Assembly (NCBI GenBank): GCA_964390055.1
Contig: CAYMGQ010000009.1
Location: forward strand, 1-64,000
DNA: 64,000 nt
From: CAYMGQ01 sp964390055
GTDB taxonomy: Bacteria; Bacillota; Clostridia; Peptostreptococcales; Natronincolaceae
Direction: 5' to 3'
Shown here: positions 17,322 through 26,085 of the stretch, piece by piece
How the letters are laid out: each line of letters starts with the position of its first letter
Numbering within the stretch: position 1 is the first letter of the stretch
The notes under the pieces: generated by a model
Databases searched by the model: none
Seen by the model: the letters and a program-made list of their open reading frames with translations, nothing else
What the model was told of the DNA's origin: nothing
Translations under genes and position numbers: made by a program

Positions 17322-19400
17322 TTAGCCTAATCCCATTAATTTAACAACCTGGGTAAAAACAAAACATAGGGTAACACCAACCAAGGTCGGAATTACAAAG
17401 GATACAAGGGTCCATTTCTTACTTAATGTTTCCTTTTTTATGGTTAGGAGGGTAGTTCCACATGGAAAATGCATCAGGGTAAATAGCATGACAGAAACTG
17501 CTGTAACCCAGGTCCAGCCATTGCTTATTAGTAGTTGTCTTAAAGCTCCTAAACTACTTAGCTCTAACATGGCCCCCTTGGACATGTAGCTCATTACAAT
17601 AATAGGAATTACAATTTCATTGGCTGGTAAGCCCAATATAAAACCTATCATAATGTGGCCGTCCATACCTATTAGTCTAGCAAAGGGATCTAGGAAATCT
17701 ACTGTATGTTGTAGGATACTTAAGTCCCCTACATGCATATTGGCCATAAGCCAAATAATGATTCCAGCCGGGGCTGCAACCACAATAGCCCTAGCCAGAA
17801 CAAATAGGGTCCTATCAAAAATCGACCGTGTTAATATTTTCCCCAATTGTGGCTTCCTATAGGGAGGCAGTTCTAAGATAAAGGAAGAGGGCAATCCTTT
17901 TAATAGGCTTATGGATAAAATCTTTGAAACCACTAGGGTCATTATAATACCCAATAGGACAACCGCCAATACGGTTAGGCTTGCTAAAAATGTTCCTCCC
18001 TCCCTAAGTCCGGTCCCACCTATAAAAATCAAGGCCACAGAAATTAATATAGGAAACCTTCCATTACAGGGAACAAAATTATTGGTTATAATAGCTATTA
18101 GCCTCTCCCTGGGCGAATCTATTATCCTACAGGAGATAACCCCTGCTGCATTACACCCAAATCCCATACACATGGTTAGTGCCTGTTTGCCATGGGCACA
18201 GGCTCTCTTGAAGAAATTATCTAAATTAAAGGCAATCCTAGGTAGATATCCAAAGTCCTCCAGGATAGTAAATAAGGGGAAAAATATTGCCATGGGTGGC
18301 AACATCACTGAAATAACCCATGCCAGTGTCCTATAAACCCCAAACACCGTAAGCCCGTAGAACCACTGTGGCAAGGGGAGGCTCCTTAAAACACCTATCA
18401 AATACCCCTCTATTTTAAAGAATAAACTGGCCAATAATTGGGAGGGATAGTTTGCCCCCTTAATAGTTAGCCAAAATACTAGCCCCAAAAGAGATAGCAT
18501 AATTGGGATTCCATAGAGCCTTGACGTTACTATATTGTCTAATTTCCTATCAAATTCATTATAATTTTCATTTTTGATATCAACCACTCTATTAAAAATA
18601 GCTTCAGACTTTTTTACAATTGCCATGACCAGTCTATCTTGAATATCTTCTTGCCATATCTTATTTTTATCTAGTCCTTCTATAAGGTCTTTTAAATCTT
18701 CTACGAGTTCCTTTGCTAATATCTTATCAATATTGTTAGCCCTGGCTAAAAATTGGACGGCTATGCACCTGGTTGAAAATTTTTGTTCAGTCTCCTTCTC
18801 TATTATTTTCTCCATTTTTTCTAATAGTTCTTCCACCTGGTCATCATATTTTATTTTCATGGGTTTGGGTGTAATTTCTCCATTGGCTACTGCCTTAATA
18901 GTGGCCTTTAATTCCTCTAGGCCTACACCTTCCCTTGCATTTGTTCCAACTACAGGTATGCCCAATTCTTCAGTAAGTTTATCCAAATCTACATTGATGC
19001 CCTTTCTTTTAGCCTCATCCATAAGATTTACACAAAGGACAAGATTATTTGTAGCCTCCATAAGCTGTAAAAGTAAAATTAGATTTCTTTCTAGGCATGT
19101 GGCATCCACAACAATAACAACAAGCTGTGGATTAGCAAAACAAATAAAATCCCTTGCTATCTCTTCTTCAAGGGAATTAGCTAATAAAGAATAGGTTCCC
19201 GGTAAATCAACCAGGGTAAATTCTTGATCCTTATAATTATACTTACCCCGGGCATTGACTACAGTCTTACCAGGCCAGTTACCTGTATGCTGATTTAGGC
19301 CTGTTAGATTGTTGAAGACTGTGCTTTTGCCCGTATTAGGATTGCCAGCTAGGGCCACGGTTACTTCATTTGTACTAATTAGCTCACTTAAATATTCCAT
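17322..19400 (-). CDS. feoB: Ferrous iron transporter FeoB
   Basis: 692 residues from the ATG at 19400; the ATG two codons upstream abuts the GGGAGG site, so the second is favoured. The N-terminal G domain carries GNPNTGKST (G1), VDLPGTYSL (G3) and NLMD (G4), followed by a helical GDI region and a polytopic membrane part with two gate repeats. It takes up Fe2+ in a GTP-dependent way. It lies 15 bases after feoA and forms an operon with it. Confidence 0.95.
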   Translation of the reverse strand: MEYLSELISTNEVTVALAGNPNTGKSTVFNNLTGLNQHTGNWPGKTVVNARGKYNYKDQEFTLVDLPGTYSLLANSLEEEIARDFICFANPQLVVIVVDATCLERNLILLLQLMEATNNLVLCVNLMDEAKRKGINVDLDKLTEELGIPVVGTNAREGVGLEELKATIKAVANGEITPKPMKIKYDDQVEELLEKMEKIIEKETEQKFSTRCIAVQFLARANNIDKILAKELVEDLKDLIEGLDKNKIWQEDIQDRLVMAIVKKSEAIFNRVVDIKNENYNEFDRKLDNIVTSRLYGIPIMLSLLGLVFWLTIKGANYPSQLLASLFFKIEGYLIGVLRSLPLPQWFYGLTVFGVYRTLAWVISVMLPPMAIFFPLFTILEDFGYLPRIAFNLDNFFKRACAHGKQALTMCMGFGCNAAGVISCRIIDSPRERLIAIITNNFVPCNGRFPILISVALIFIGGTGLREGGTFLASLTVLAVVLLGIIMTLVVSKILSISLLKGLPSSFILELPPYRKPQLGKILTRSIFDRTLFVLARAIVVAAPAGIIIWLMANMHVGDLSILQHTVDFLDPFARLIGMDGHIMIGFILGLPANEIVIPIIVMSYMSKGAMLELSSLGALRQLLISNGWTWVTAVSVMLFTLMHFPCGTTLLTIKKETLSKKWTLVSFVIPTLVGVTLCFVFTQVVKLMGLG

Positions 19401-19415
19401 TTTCATCCTCCCAAC

Positions 19416-19661
19416 CTAGTCCCCTAATATCTCTACTAAAATCCCAGACGATTCCTCTGACCTAAGGGCAATAACTGTCCCCCTAATCCCATAGGCTATA
19501 GGATCCCCTAGGGGACTCTTACCTAGGACCTCAATCTTAGTATCAGTAATCAAGCCCAGATCAAATAAGCGCCTTCTTATATTAGCCTTTAATTCTATTT
19601 TTTTAACCCTACCCCACTTACCTAGGGCCAATAAATTTAAAGGAATAATTGACTTTTTCAT
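19416..19661 (-). CDS. feoA: FeoA-domain protein
   Basis: 81 residues with an SH3-like FeoA fold: LGLITDTKIEVLGKSPLGDP and a C-terminal beta-strand IALRSEESSGILVEI. A small cytoplasmic partner of FeoB. It is the first gene of the feo operon and divergent from the DtxR-type regulator, with a 138-base shared upstream region. Confidence 0.9.
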   Translation of the reverse strand: MKKSIIPLNLLALGKWGRVKKIELKANIRRRLFDLGLITDTKIEVLGKSPLGDPIAYGIRGTVIALRSEESSGILVEILGD

Positions 19662-19799
19662 ATATAATACCCCCTATATAATAATGTTGGTCGTGTGCAA
19701 GAATTCTTCTTATCATCAATATATGGGAAATAAATAGATTCTGTTCCGAATATAATTTAGCAAGATTCCTCTTTTCTAATTATAAGGAGGTGGTACCCT

Positions 19800-20276
19800 A
19801 TGAAAAAGAAAGAAAAGTTTAGAACCGTTAGAGGCTATGAAATAGAAAAACGAAAAAAGAGGCTCCCCAGTCACAGCATGGAGGATTATATTGAAATGAT
19901 TTATAGAAATTTAAGGGCCAATAATACTGTCAAAGCAAGTGTCTTGGCCAAACAGTTAAATGTTAGTATATCCTCTACTACAAAAATGATGCAAAAACTA
20001 GCATCCTACGGTTTAGTTGACTATGAAAAATACAGGAATATTACTTTGACAGAGGAAGGCAAAAAGATAGGTTTCTTCCTCCTGAATCGACATAATATAG
20101 TTTTAGAATTTCTAATTAATTTAGGAATAGAGGACAAAGTCCTGACTAGCACAGAAATGATTGAGCATGGGATAGACCTAAATATCCTTAACCACTTGGA
20201 CCTGTTTAACTCTTTTTTTAATGAAAATCCTAATATTAAAAAGGAGTTCAATAAATTTAAGAAAAAACACCAATAA
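19800..20276 (+). CDS. DtxR/MntR-family metal-dependent regulator
   Basis: 158 residues, ATG with GGAGGTGG. N-terminal winged helix (about 25-85, VLAKQLNVSISSTTKMMQKL) and a dimerisation domain; no SH3 tail, as in MntR. The MntR-type metal ligands can be lined up: Asp and Glu in MEDYIEMIY, His in NRHNIVLEF, and Glu, Glu and His in STEMIEH. It is divergent from feoAB, so it likely represses iron uptake when Fe2+ (or Mn2+) is bound. The shared intergenic region contains the palindrome AAGAATTCTT at 19699-19708, which may or may not be an operator. Confidence 0.85.
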   Translation: MKKKEKFRTVRGYEIEKRKKRLPSHSMEDYIEMIYRNLRANNTVKASVLAKQLNVSISSTTKMMQKLASYGLVDYEKYRNITLTEEGKKIGFFLLNRHNIVLEFLINLGIEDKVLTSTEMIEHGIDLNILNHLDLFNSFFNENPNIKKEFNKFKKKHQ

Positions 20277-20300
20277 TTAACCTTATATTTATGGCCACAA

Positions 20301-20328
20301 AAAAGGCTATATGGTTATATAGCCTTTT
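20301..20328. terminator. Terminator ending the ECF/MobB operon and the DtxR gene
   Basis: A perfect 12-bp stem AAAAGGCTATAT/ATATAGCCTTTT with loop GGTT, touching the stop codon of the kinase-like gene on the minus strand. Confidence 0.85.
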
Positions 20329-21058
20329 ACTGGGCATCTGCCAGCAATATATCTTTAAAACTTTTTAGTGAATAATTCTTTTTTCTTTTTTTGTTTATTT
20401 TGTTTATTTGCTTGTCTAGCTCCCTGAGTAGATTATCCCTGTCAAGGGAAAACTGTTCAAGAGACAAGTTAAATAATTCTCTGGTAAATTCAAGCTTCCA
20501 CCAGGTAAGAGCAGGGTAGTAGGTAAGTATAAAGGCACATAACTTCCCTATATCTTCTCCTATTTCCCCTAGGCTTACATCTTCAAAATCAATGCCATAG
20601 AGGACACCATCATTGGTTAGGATAAAATTTCTCAGGTTTATATCCCTTATTATCCTTCCCTCCCCCAACTGGTAAAATTCTTCCAGCCATCCCAATAGTT
20701 TTTTTATCAGGTCTTTGTTAGTCCTATAAGTATTTGAACTTCTTTTCTCCCTTTCCTCAATTTTATTAAGGAGTAGGCAACCCTCAATATGTTCCATTAC
20801 TATATAATTACTTCCCTTATGGTAGATTCTGGGCACAGTTAAACCCTTTTCTTTCAAGTCTAGCAATAATTCTATCTCATTTTTTATATTGTCATAGGGT
20901 TGGAGATACTTCTTTATCACTAGCAGGTCCTGACCCATAGAATCTTCCTCAAGGTAACTGGCCCTATAAACACTATTTTTCTTACTCTTAAACCTTTCCT
21001 CCAGCTGATAACTAATGCCACCTAGGGATATTTGCCCTTTGCCAGTAGTTTTTATCAT
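20327..21058 (-). CDS. Protein-kinase-fold phosphotransferase, substrate unknown
   Basis: 243 residues. The fold is that of APH/LPS-kinase-type small-molecule kinases: an ATP-lobe Lys in LLVIKKYL, hinge NYIVMEHIEG, a catalytic loop IRDINLRNFIL (Asp, then Asn six residues on) and the metal-binding Asp in GIDFED. The usual His/Tyr before the catalytic Asp is Arg. The start overlaps the mobB stop by four bases, so it is translationally coupled. It is the last gene of the cofactor-riboswitch operon; a role in phosphorylating an imported cofactor precursor is inference only. Confidence 0.65.
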   Translation of the reverse strand: MIKTTGKGQISLGGISYQLEERFKSKKNSVYRASYLEEDSMGQDLLVIKKYLQPYDNIKNEIELLLDLKEKGLTVPRIYHKGSNYIVMEHIEGCLLLNKIEEREKRSSNTYRTNKDLIKKLLGWLEEFYQLGEGRIIRDINLRNFILTNDGVLYGIDFEDVSLGEIGEDIGKLCAFILTYYPALTWWKLEFTRELFNLSLEQFSLDRDNLLRELDKQINKINKKRKKNYSLKSFKDILLADAQ

Positions 21059-21810
21059 TTCTTTCCTACCTTAATAGTGATATCCTTAAATTTATCATAG
21101 CCCTCTAATTCAGAAACTAGGCCCATTATTCCATTATGCAAGATGGTTTTTACAAAGGGTACCATGGGAATTTGCTTATCACCAATGAATAGTTGAATAT
21201 ATTCCTCCCCATGACCAATAATACAATCCTGCCTCCTGGATTCCCCCCTTAAAATTCTAGCCCCCAATTCTCTGCAACTATACCCACAGGCATCACAACA
21301 ATCGGGGGGAAATTCTGGTAATCTTGGATAGACCTTGTCCTCAATTAAATCTACTAGCTCTTCTACCCTGTTTATAGAATTGATTACAGGAATTCCTTTA
21401 TAGCTTTCAATTTCCTTGGATACCCTGCCCGATATGGCAAAAACCGTTTCATCCAACTTATCATCAATATCATCTATGGTGTGTCCTGTTACGATTTTAG
21501 GAACATTTGTATCCCTTACACCCTCAAGCACAACAAAATCATGATCGTAGAAATTTAAAATCCTATCCAAAGAAATTCTTTCCTTAAATAATATATCTGT
21601 TTCCTTGCCTCCCCAGGCGGTAACTAGTTGTGACCCTGCCTCCCTATGCCTATGGGTGTTTGTTCCCTCTGTATCCATAGCAAAATCATGGCAATGTATG
21701 TTTTTTACACTGCCAACCCTATATCTCCTTTTTCTTAATTCTCTTATAATATTTTCGATGGTAGTGGTTTTACCAGATTGGCTAAAACCCCAGACAGAGA
21801 ATACCCTCAT
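21055..21810 (-). CDS. mobB: MobB-type molybdopterin-dinucleotide protein with C-terminal Fe-S motif
   Basis: 251 residues, ATG with AAGGGGGAT. The N-terminal domain is a MobB P-loop NTPase: Walker A GFSQSGKTTT at residues 8-17, then SVKNIHCHDFAMDTEGTNTHRHREAG, here quoted in two parts as SVKNIHCHDF and DTEGTNTHRHREAG. The C-terminal third adds CDACGYSC...C, a four-Cys motif of the type found at the end of the hydrogenase-like protein, likely binding an Fe-S cluster. Family role: GTP-binding helper in forming molybdopterin guanine dinucleotide. No mobA or moa/moe gene is in the window. Its place in the ECF operon ties that operon to molybdenum or tungsten cofactor. Confidence 0.85.
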   Translation of the reverse strand: MRVFSVWGFSQSGKTTTIENIIRELRKRRYRVGSVKNIHCHDFAMDTEGTNTHRHREAGSQLVTAWGGKETDILFKERISLDRILNFYDHDFVVLEGVRDTNVPKIVTGHTIDDIDDKLDETVFAISGRVSKEIESYKGIPVINSINRVEELVDLIEDKVYPRLPEFPPDCCDACGYSCRELGARILRGESRRQDCIIGHGEEYIQLFIGDKQIPMVPFVKTILHNGIMGLVSELEGYDKFKDITIKVGKK

Positions 21811-21849
21811 ATTTAAATCCCCCTTTTTAATTATATTTACTCTCTAGCT

Positions 21850-22584
21850 TCAAGACACAAAATAATATATAGACCAAAATCCTAGAAAAGCTAGCAGAAC
21901 AATAGCAATTACTGTATAATCAATTATCCGCATTTGCAAGATATGATAGCTTGTCCTATAATCGTAGGCCCCGAAGGCCCTCATTTCCATGGCCATGGAT
22001 AGTTTTTTTGCCTTTAATAGTGTCCCCATTACAACTGGCATTAGGACATAGGAATAAAGGCTGATTCTTTTTCTCACGGGTATTCTTTCCAAGGATATAC
22101 CCTTCAACTGGATTGCCACCATTACATCCCTTATTTCCTCTGCAAGCATGGGCAAAAACCTTATAGCTATGGAAACCATAAAAGCAATTTCATAGGGAAC
22201 CCTCCACTGGACAAGACCCTGGATTAATTCCCTTGAGCTATTGCTATTTAAGATTAATCCAGATACTGCAATAATCATGATCTTCATGGTAAATACTAGT
22301 CCTTTTTTAATTCCCCCAATGGTTAGGATTGTCAACCCTCTTATACTAATTAGTACTAACCCCCCAGCAGAAAAAATACTCTGAATAATAATCAAGGTTA
22401 ATGTCATCCAAAATAATCTTTTAATTATTCCAGCCATTTTTAGGATTGAAATTTTAAAAACTAGTGAAACAACCATGCTTATAAGGAAAATAGGCAAGAG
22501 TGTTTGGATACTATCCACCAATACAGCCGTAGTCGAAAGGGCGGAAACCAATATTAGTTTAGTTCGTGGGTCTAAAGTCTTCAA
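21850..22584 (-). CDS. ECF transporter transmembrane subunit EcfT
   Basis: 244 residues from the TTG at 22584, chosen because GGGGGTG precedes it; the reading frame stays open to an ATG at 22623. Polytopic, about six membrane segments, with the cytoplasmic coupling-helix motifs of EcfT/CbiQ: VAIQLKGIS and MEMRAFGAY. It couples ATP hydrolysis by the two ATPases to movement of the S-component. It overlaps the end of the upstream ATPase gene by 26 bases. No cbiM/N or nikM/N neighbour, so a cobalt or nickel label is not supported. Confidence 0.85.
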   Translation of the reverse strand: MKTLDPRTKLILVSALSTTAVLVDSIQTLLPIFLISMVVSLVFKISILKMAGIIKRLFWMTLTLIIIQSIFSAGGLVLISIRGLTILTIGGIKKGLVFTMKIMIIAVSGLILNSNSSRELIQGLVQWRVPYEIAFMVSIAIRFLPMLAEEIRDVMVAIQLKGISLERIPVRKRISLYSYVLMPVVMGTLLKAKKLSMAMEMRAFGAYDYRTSYHILQMRIIDYTVIAIVLLAFLGFWSIYYFVS

Positions 22585-23233
22585 CAACTTCACCCCCGGC
22601 CATTTTAATAATTCGTGTCCCATGTTTCCTTATAAAATCCCTATCGTGACTAATCATTACAATACCTATACCCCTTTTTCTTATATTGTCTAATAAAATA
22701 GATAGGAGCCTTTTTCTTTCTATATCTAGCCCAGTAGTGGGTTCATCCAAGATCAGAAACTGGGGATTCCTAAGCAAAATAGATGCCAATGCAAGTCTTT
22801 GTTTCTCCCCCTGGCTTAGATTAAAGGGAAAGCTATCAAGCAAGTGGCTAAGTTGGAAGGTATTTAAAATTGCTTGAGTTTTTCTTCTTACTACTTCCTC
22901 CCTTTCACCCTGGATTTTCAGGGGAAAAGCTAGCTCATCATATACGCTAGAAGCAAAGATTTGCTTGTCGGGATTTTGGAATAAATAACCAATTAATTTT
23001 CCCATATCTCCAAGAGAAATTTCCTCTATATCTTTATTGTTAATATATATTTTACCTTTTTGGACCTTTAAAATTCCCATTATAATCTTTCCTAAGGTAG
23101 TCTTTCCACTTCCATTAGGTCCGACGATGGCAGTAAAATCATTTTTAGACAATTGTAAGGATATATTTTTAATAATCTTTCTTCCTTTTATATAGGAAAA
23201 ATCTACATTTTTTAGAATTATATAATTAGGCAA
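22559..23233 (-). CDS. ECF transporter ATPase (second)
   Basis: 224 residues from the TTG at 23233, which follows AGAAGGGGGAAGG and lies just after the stop of the first ATPase; an ATG at 23284 would add 17 residues that match no family start. Walker A GPNGSGKTT, signature LSQGEKQR and Walker B FLILDEPTTGLD are intact. It forms a heterodimer with the other ATPase to energise the ECF transporter. Confidence 0.88.
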   Translation of the reverse strand: MPNYIILKNVDFSYIKGRKIIKNISLQLSKNDFTAIVGPNGSGKTTLGKIIMGILKVQKGKIYINNKDIEEISLGDMGKLIGYLFQNPDKQIFASSVYDELAFPLKIQGEREEVVRRKTQAILNTFQLSHLLDSFPFNLSQGEKQRLALASILLRNPQFLILDEPTTGLDIERKRLLSILLDNIRKRGIGIVMISHDRDFIRKHGTRIIKMAGGEVVEDFRPTN

Positions 23234-23246
23234 GTCCTTCCCCCTT

Positions 23247-23939
23247 CTAGCGCAATACACCATCGTACTTATATAATTTTCCATGTCTTAATACCATTAT
23301 ACGGTCTGCTATATCTAGGTTTGCAAGGTCATGTTCTACCATAATTATTGTTTTTCCCTTATCCCTAAGGGTAAGAATTTTTTCCTTAATTATTTTTTTC
23401 CCCTTTTCATCAATATGTGCCATTATTTCATCTAATATTAATATTTGGGGTTTAAGACTAAGGGCACTTGCTAGGGCGATCAATTGTTTTTCCCCTCCAG
23501 ATAAGTGAAAGGGATTATTTAAAAGGTGTTTTTCCATGCCAACATCAGCTATTGCTTCACTTATCCTTATGCCAATTTTATCCCTATCTAAACAAAGGTT
23601 TTCCGGTCCAAAGGCTAGTTCATCTTCAACAGTGGGTGAAAAAAGTTGCGTGTCAGGCTCCTGAAAAACCACCCCCACCCTAGTCGCAATGGCTGCCAAG
23701 GTCATATCCTTTGTGTTCTTATCTAATAATCTTATACTCCCCTCTAATTCACCCTTATATATATGGGGTATAATCCCACAGGCACAATAACAAAAAGTGC
23801 TCTTACCATTACCACTCAAGCCAACTATACCCAATACCTCACCCCAGTTTACCTGTAAATCTATGGATTTTAATATTGCCTCTTCCATAGTAGGATAGCG
23901 GAAACTAAGATTTTCAATTTCAAGGGGAAATTTTATCAT
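23247..23939 (-). CDS. ECF transporter ATPase (first)
   Basis: 230 residues; its ATG overlaps the stop of the preceding gene (ATGA). Walker A GLSGNGKST, Q-loop VVFQEPDTQLFSPTVEDEL, signature LSGGEKQ and Walker B LILDEIMAHID. The Q-loop region with DTQLF is characteristic of EcfA. It works with the second ATPase and EcfT. Confidence 0.88.
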   Translation of the reverse strand: MIKFPLEIENLSFRYPTMEEAILKSIDLQVNWGEVLGIVGLSGNGKSTFCYCACGIIPHIYKGELEGSIRLLDKNTKDMTLAAIATRVGVVFQEPDTQLFSPTVEDELAFGPENLCLDRDKIGIRISEAIADVGMEKHLLNNPFHLSGGEKQLIALASALSLKPQILILDEIMAHIDEKGKKIIKEKILTLRDKGKTIIMVEHDLANLDIADRIMVLRHGKLYKYDGVLR

Positions 23940-24448
23940 TCTAGGTCAACCTCAACAACAAATTTAGCCCATCGTTGACCAAAGGGGTCATTTCTTATAA
24001 CTATCTGATAGGGACCGCTACCTCCCTCATCCTTACTAGCCAAGGGCTCGCCGTTGGCTTCATATACAATATATACATTATCCTCTTCCCCAACCTCCTC
24101 AGCTGAAAGGGCAACTGCATAACCATCAATGGACCTGATGGTTACCTGACTTTTGCCCTCTAATGATTCCCCCCTTGCTGCCAGAATATCCCTTAAAAGT
24201 ACTCCCTTATATTTATTAACTTCTGCTTTCTGTCCACTACTCTTTAGGCTTTCAATAAATTCTATAGGATTCAATTTTTCAATATCTTCTAATTTCACTA
24301 AGGCCACCTCTCTCCCTTCCTTTTTAATTACAAAGGAAAAGCCCTCTAGCATTTCCTGCTTATCCTTCATATAATTCCTATTCATTAGGGCAGTTACCCC
24401 CAATATAGCTATTAATATAATTACTATAACATATACCATCCTTTTCAA
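23936..24448 (-). CDS. Membrane-anchored sulfite-oxidase-fold-like (molybdopterin-binding-like) protein
   Basis: 170 residues from a TTG at 24448, or 167 from an ATG at 24439; neither has an ideal ribosome site. One N-terminal membrane segment (about 4-22) and a small extracellular domain. The order NKYKGVLLRDIL, IRSIDGYAVALSAEEV, YEANGEPL, GPYQIVI resembles the core of the sulfite-oxidase-type molybdopterin domain (PF00174-like). The Cys that ligates molybdenum in true enzymes is absent. This suggests a binding or delivery role rather than catalysis. It lies between the pyrophosphatase-like gene and the ATPases. Confidence 0.6.
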   Translation of the reverse strand: MKRMVYVIVIILIAILGVTALMNRNYMKDKQEMLEGFSFVIKKEGREVALVKLEDIEKLNPIEFIESLKSSGQKAEVNKYKGVLLRDILAARGESLEGKSQVTIRSIDGYAVALSAEEVGEEDNVYIVYEANGEPLASKDEGGSGPYQIVIRNDPFGQRWAKFVVEVDLE

Positions 24449-24454
24449 CCTATA

Positions 24455-25486
24455 TCATTCCTTATCTATGATAATATATGGCACAATTAAATCCTCATAT
24501 CGAAATATACCATGGTCTCCGCCCTGATCGCTAGTATGCATACCGTGATCGGATGTAATAATTACCTTACCCCTCCATTGGCCTAGCATTTCCCTTATGT
24601 ATCCATCAATATCCTTAATTTTACCCATTGTTTTTGGATTAAGGTCTCCCTTCTCATGGCCCATATCATCTATTCCATGAAAATGTGACATAATTAAATC
24701 AGGGTATTTAGCCATACTCTCTAAGGTAGATTGAAAAACCTCATCATCTGTAGTCCCGCTTTTATTCCTATCAATGTTCAATATGGGTTCAATTTCTGTA
24801 TTGAGAATTTTAATGTGGCCCTCTATCAAAACACTGGATTTGCCCATATCATTGGCTATTTTGAAAATACTGGGGACCTTCATTGCCCTCTGTTTCCGAG
24901 AATAAACACCATTAAGATAGGGGGGTTTGCCAGTAATCATGGCGGCAAATCCCGCATTTGTTACTGGTTTATAAACGGATATGGCCCTTTTCCCCTTGAC
25001 CATGCCAGCAAGAAAGGGGGCATATCCTCCATTGATAGCCTCTAGATATTGATGATAGCCAAAACCATCCAAGAAAATAATCAAGGTCTTATAGCCCTGT
25101 CCTAAAAATCGTTTAGTATCGTAGAAGGTATTCATTATACTAGTTTTCGGTGGATTCACTACAATCCCCCTTAGCTTATTAATTATATTTTGCCCATGGC
25201 TAGCAAGTAAGTTTATTTCCTCTCCCATTATCTCCAAGACACTATCTAGGTCAATAAAGCTATATTCCCCCATTTTACCCATAGCCAGGAGTTGGTCGTC
25301 CTTGCCTATGGGATATAAGTCCTTGATGGCAATTGTCCTATTTTTAAATCTTTTTAGAAATGATGGTTGGATATTTACAAGATTCTCATCTCTTTTAATG
25401 ATATTAGTACCAAAATTCCAATTAAGCTTAGTAATGATTTGTCCTCCCCCTTTTACTGGATATTTATGATGGTAATACAGTAGCAC
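24455..25486 (-). CDS. Type I phosphodiesterase/nucleotide pyrophosphatase-like protein (alkaline phosphatase superfamily)
   Basis: Up to 343 residues. Metal and catalytic motifs: IIFLDGFGY, the Thr nucleophile in KPVTNAGFAAMITGKPP, MSHFHGIDDMGHEKG and TSDHGMHTSDQGGDHG. No signal peptide, so it is probably cytoplasmic. The family splits phosphodiester or pyrophosphate bonds of nucleotides. Given the MobB and riboswitch context, hydrolysis of a cofactor dinucleotide is a plausible guess. Start is uncertain: a GTG at 25486 overlaps the upstream stop (TAGTG) but lacks a ribosome site, while GGGGGAGG lies inside the frame with an ATT seven bases later (25435). Confidence 0.75.
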   Translation of the reverse strand: MLLYYHHKYPVKGGGQIITKLNWNFGTNIIKRDENLVNIQPSFLKRFKNRTIAIKDLYPIGKDDQLLAMGKMGEYSFIDLDSVLEIMGEEINLLASHGQNIINKLRGIVVNPPKTSIMNTFYDTKRFLGQGYKTLIIFLDGFGYHQYLEAINGGYAPFLAGMVKGKRAISVYKPVTNAGFAAMITGKPPYLNGVYSRKQRAMKVPSIFKIANDMGKSSVLIEGHIKILNTEIEPILNIDRNKSGTTDDEVFQSTLESMAKYPDLIMSHFHGIDDMGHEKGDLNPKTMGKIKDIDGYIREMLGQWRGKVIITSDHGMHTSDQGGDHGIFRYEDLIVPYIIIDKE

Positions 25487-26049
25487 TACATTTCATTGTT
25501 TATTATATTTACATTCCTAATTTGCTCTAATATATTAAATGCAATAATTCCCCCTAAACCTCCTGATAATGCTGCCACACTTAAGGTCAATATTAGGGGT
25601 ATGGTGGGCAATTTGAAAAAAATCATGTTTACTAATAGGGAACCACTAATATTGGCAACAATCCCGGCAAAAAAACAAAAGGACAGGCAGGGCCCCCTAT
25701 GGCCCATTGCAAATAATAATATATCAATTGATATACCCGGTACTAAATAAGTTAGCAAACTTATAATGCCATGATTACCAAAGGTCCCCATGGAAATGAC
25801 CATGATAGCCTGGACCAATGCTATTATGGTGGCTACCCCTCTTTTATTTACTATTCCAGCTCCCAATACCAGCCAGAGCATGTAAAAGCCCCCGGCAAGC
25901 ACACCCCCAGGTATATAAAGAGGTCCTGTGATAATATGGGCCAAGGGTACTATCACAGGTTTTATTCCTATCCCTATTGATGCCATCATAGCCATTATAA
26001 CTAATTCGAAAATTGAAAACTTCTTTAAGAACTGCTTTTTTCTCAGCAT
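25486..26049 (-). CDS. ECF transporter S-component (substrate-binding membrane subunit), substrate unassigned
   Basis: 187 residues from the ATG at 26049 with GGAGG eight bases upstream; the ATG at 26064 sits inside that site. About five to six membrane segments. The stretch IVPLAHIITGPLYIPGG followed by GGFYMLWLVLGAGIV resembles the YkoE/ABC_cobalt-like S-component group (PF09819). It starts directly after the lipoprotein gene and is followed by its own ATPases and EcfT, so this is a dedicated (group I) ECF system. The riboswitch and MobB suggest a molybdopterin-type ligand. Confidence 0.7.
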   Translation of the reverse strand: MLRKKQFLKKFSIFELVIMAMMASIGIGIKPVIVPLAHIITGPLYIPGGVLAGGFYMLWLVLGAGIVNKRGVATIIALVQAIMVISMGTFGNHGIISLLTYLVPGISIDILLFAMGHRGPCLSFCFFAGIVANISGSLLVNMIFFKLPTIPLILTLSVAALSGGLGGIIAFNILEQIRNVNIINNEM

Positions 26050-26085
26050 AGGATAAACCTCCATATATTAGTTACCCGCCTTCAT

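Noticed and set aside
21850..23939. Cobalt or nickel transporter (CbiQ/CbiO) label for the ECF genes
   Set aside because: No cbiM/N or nikM/N type gene and no cobalamin riboswitch is present; the S-component and mobB context point elsewhere.
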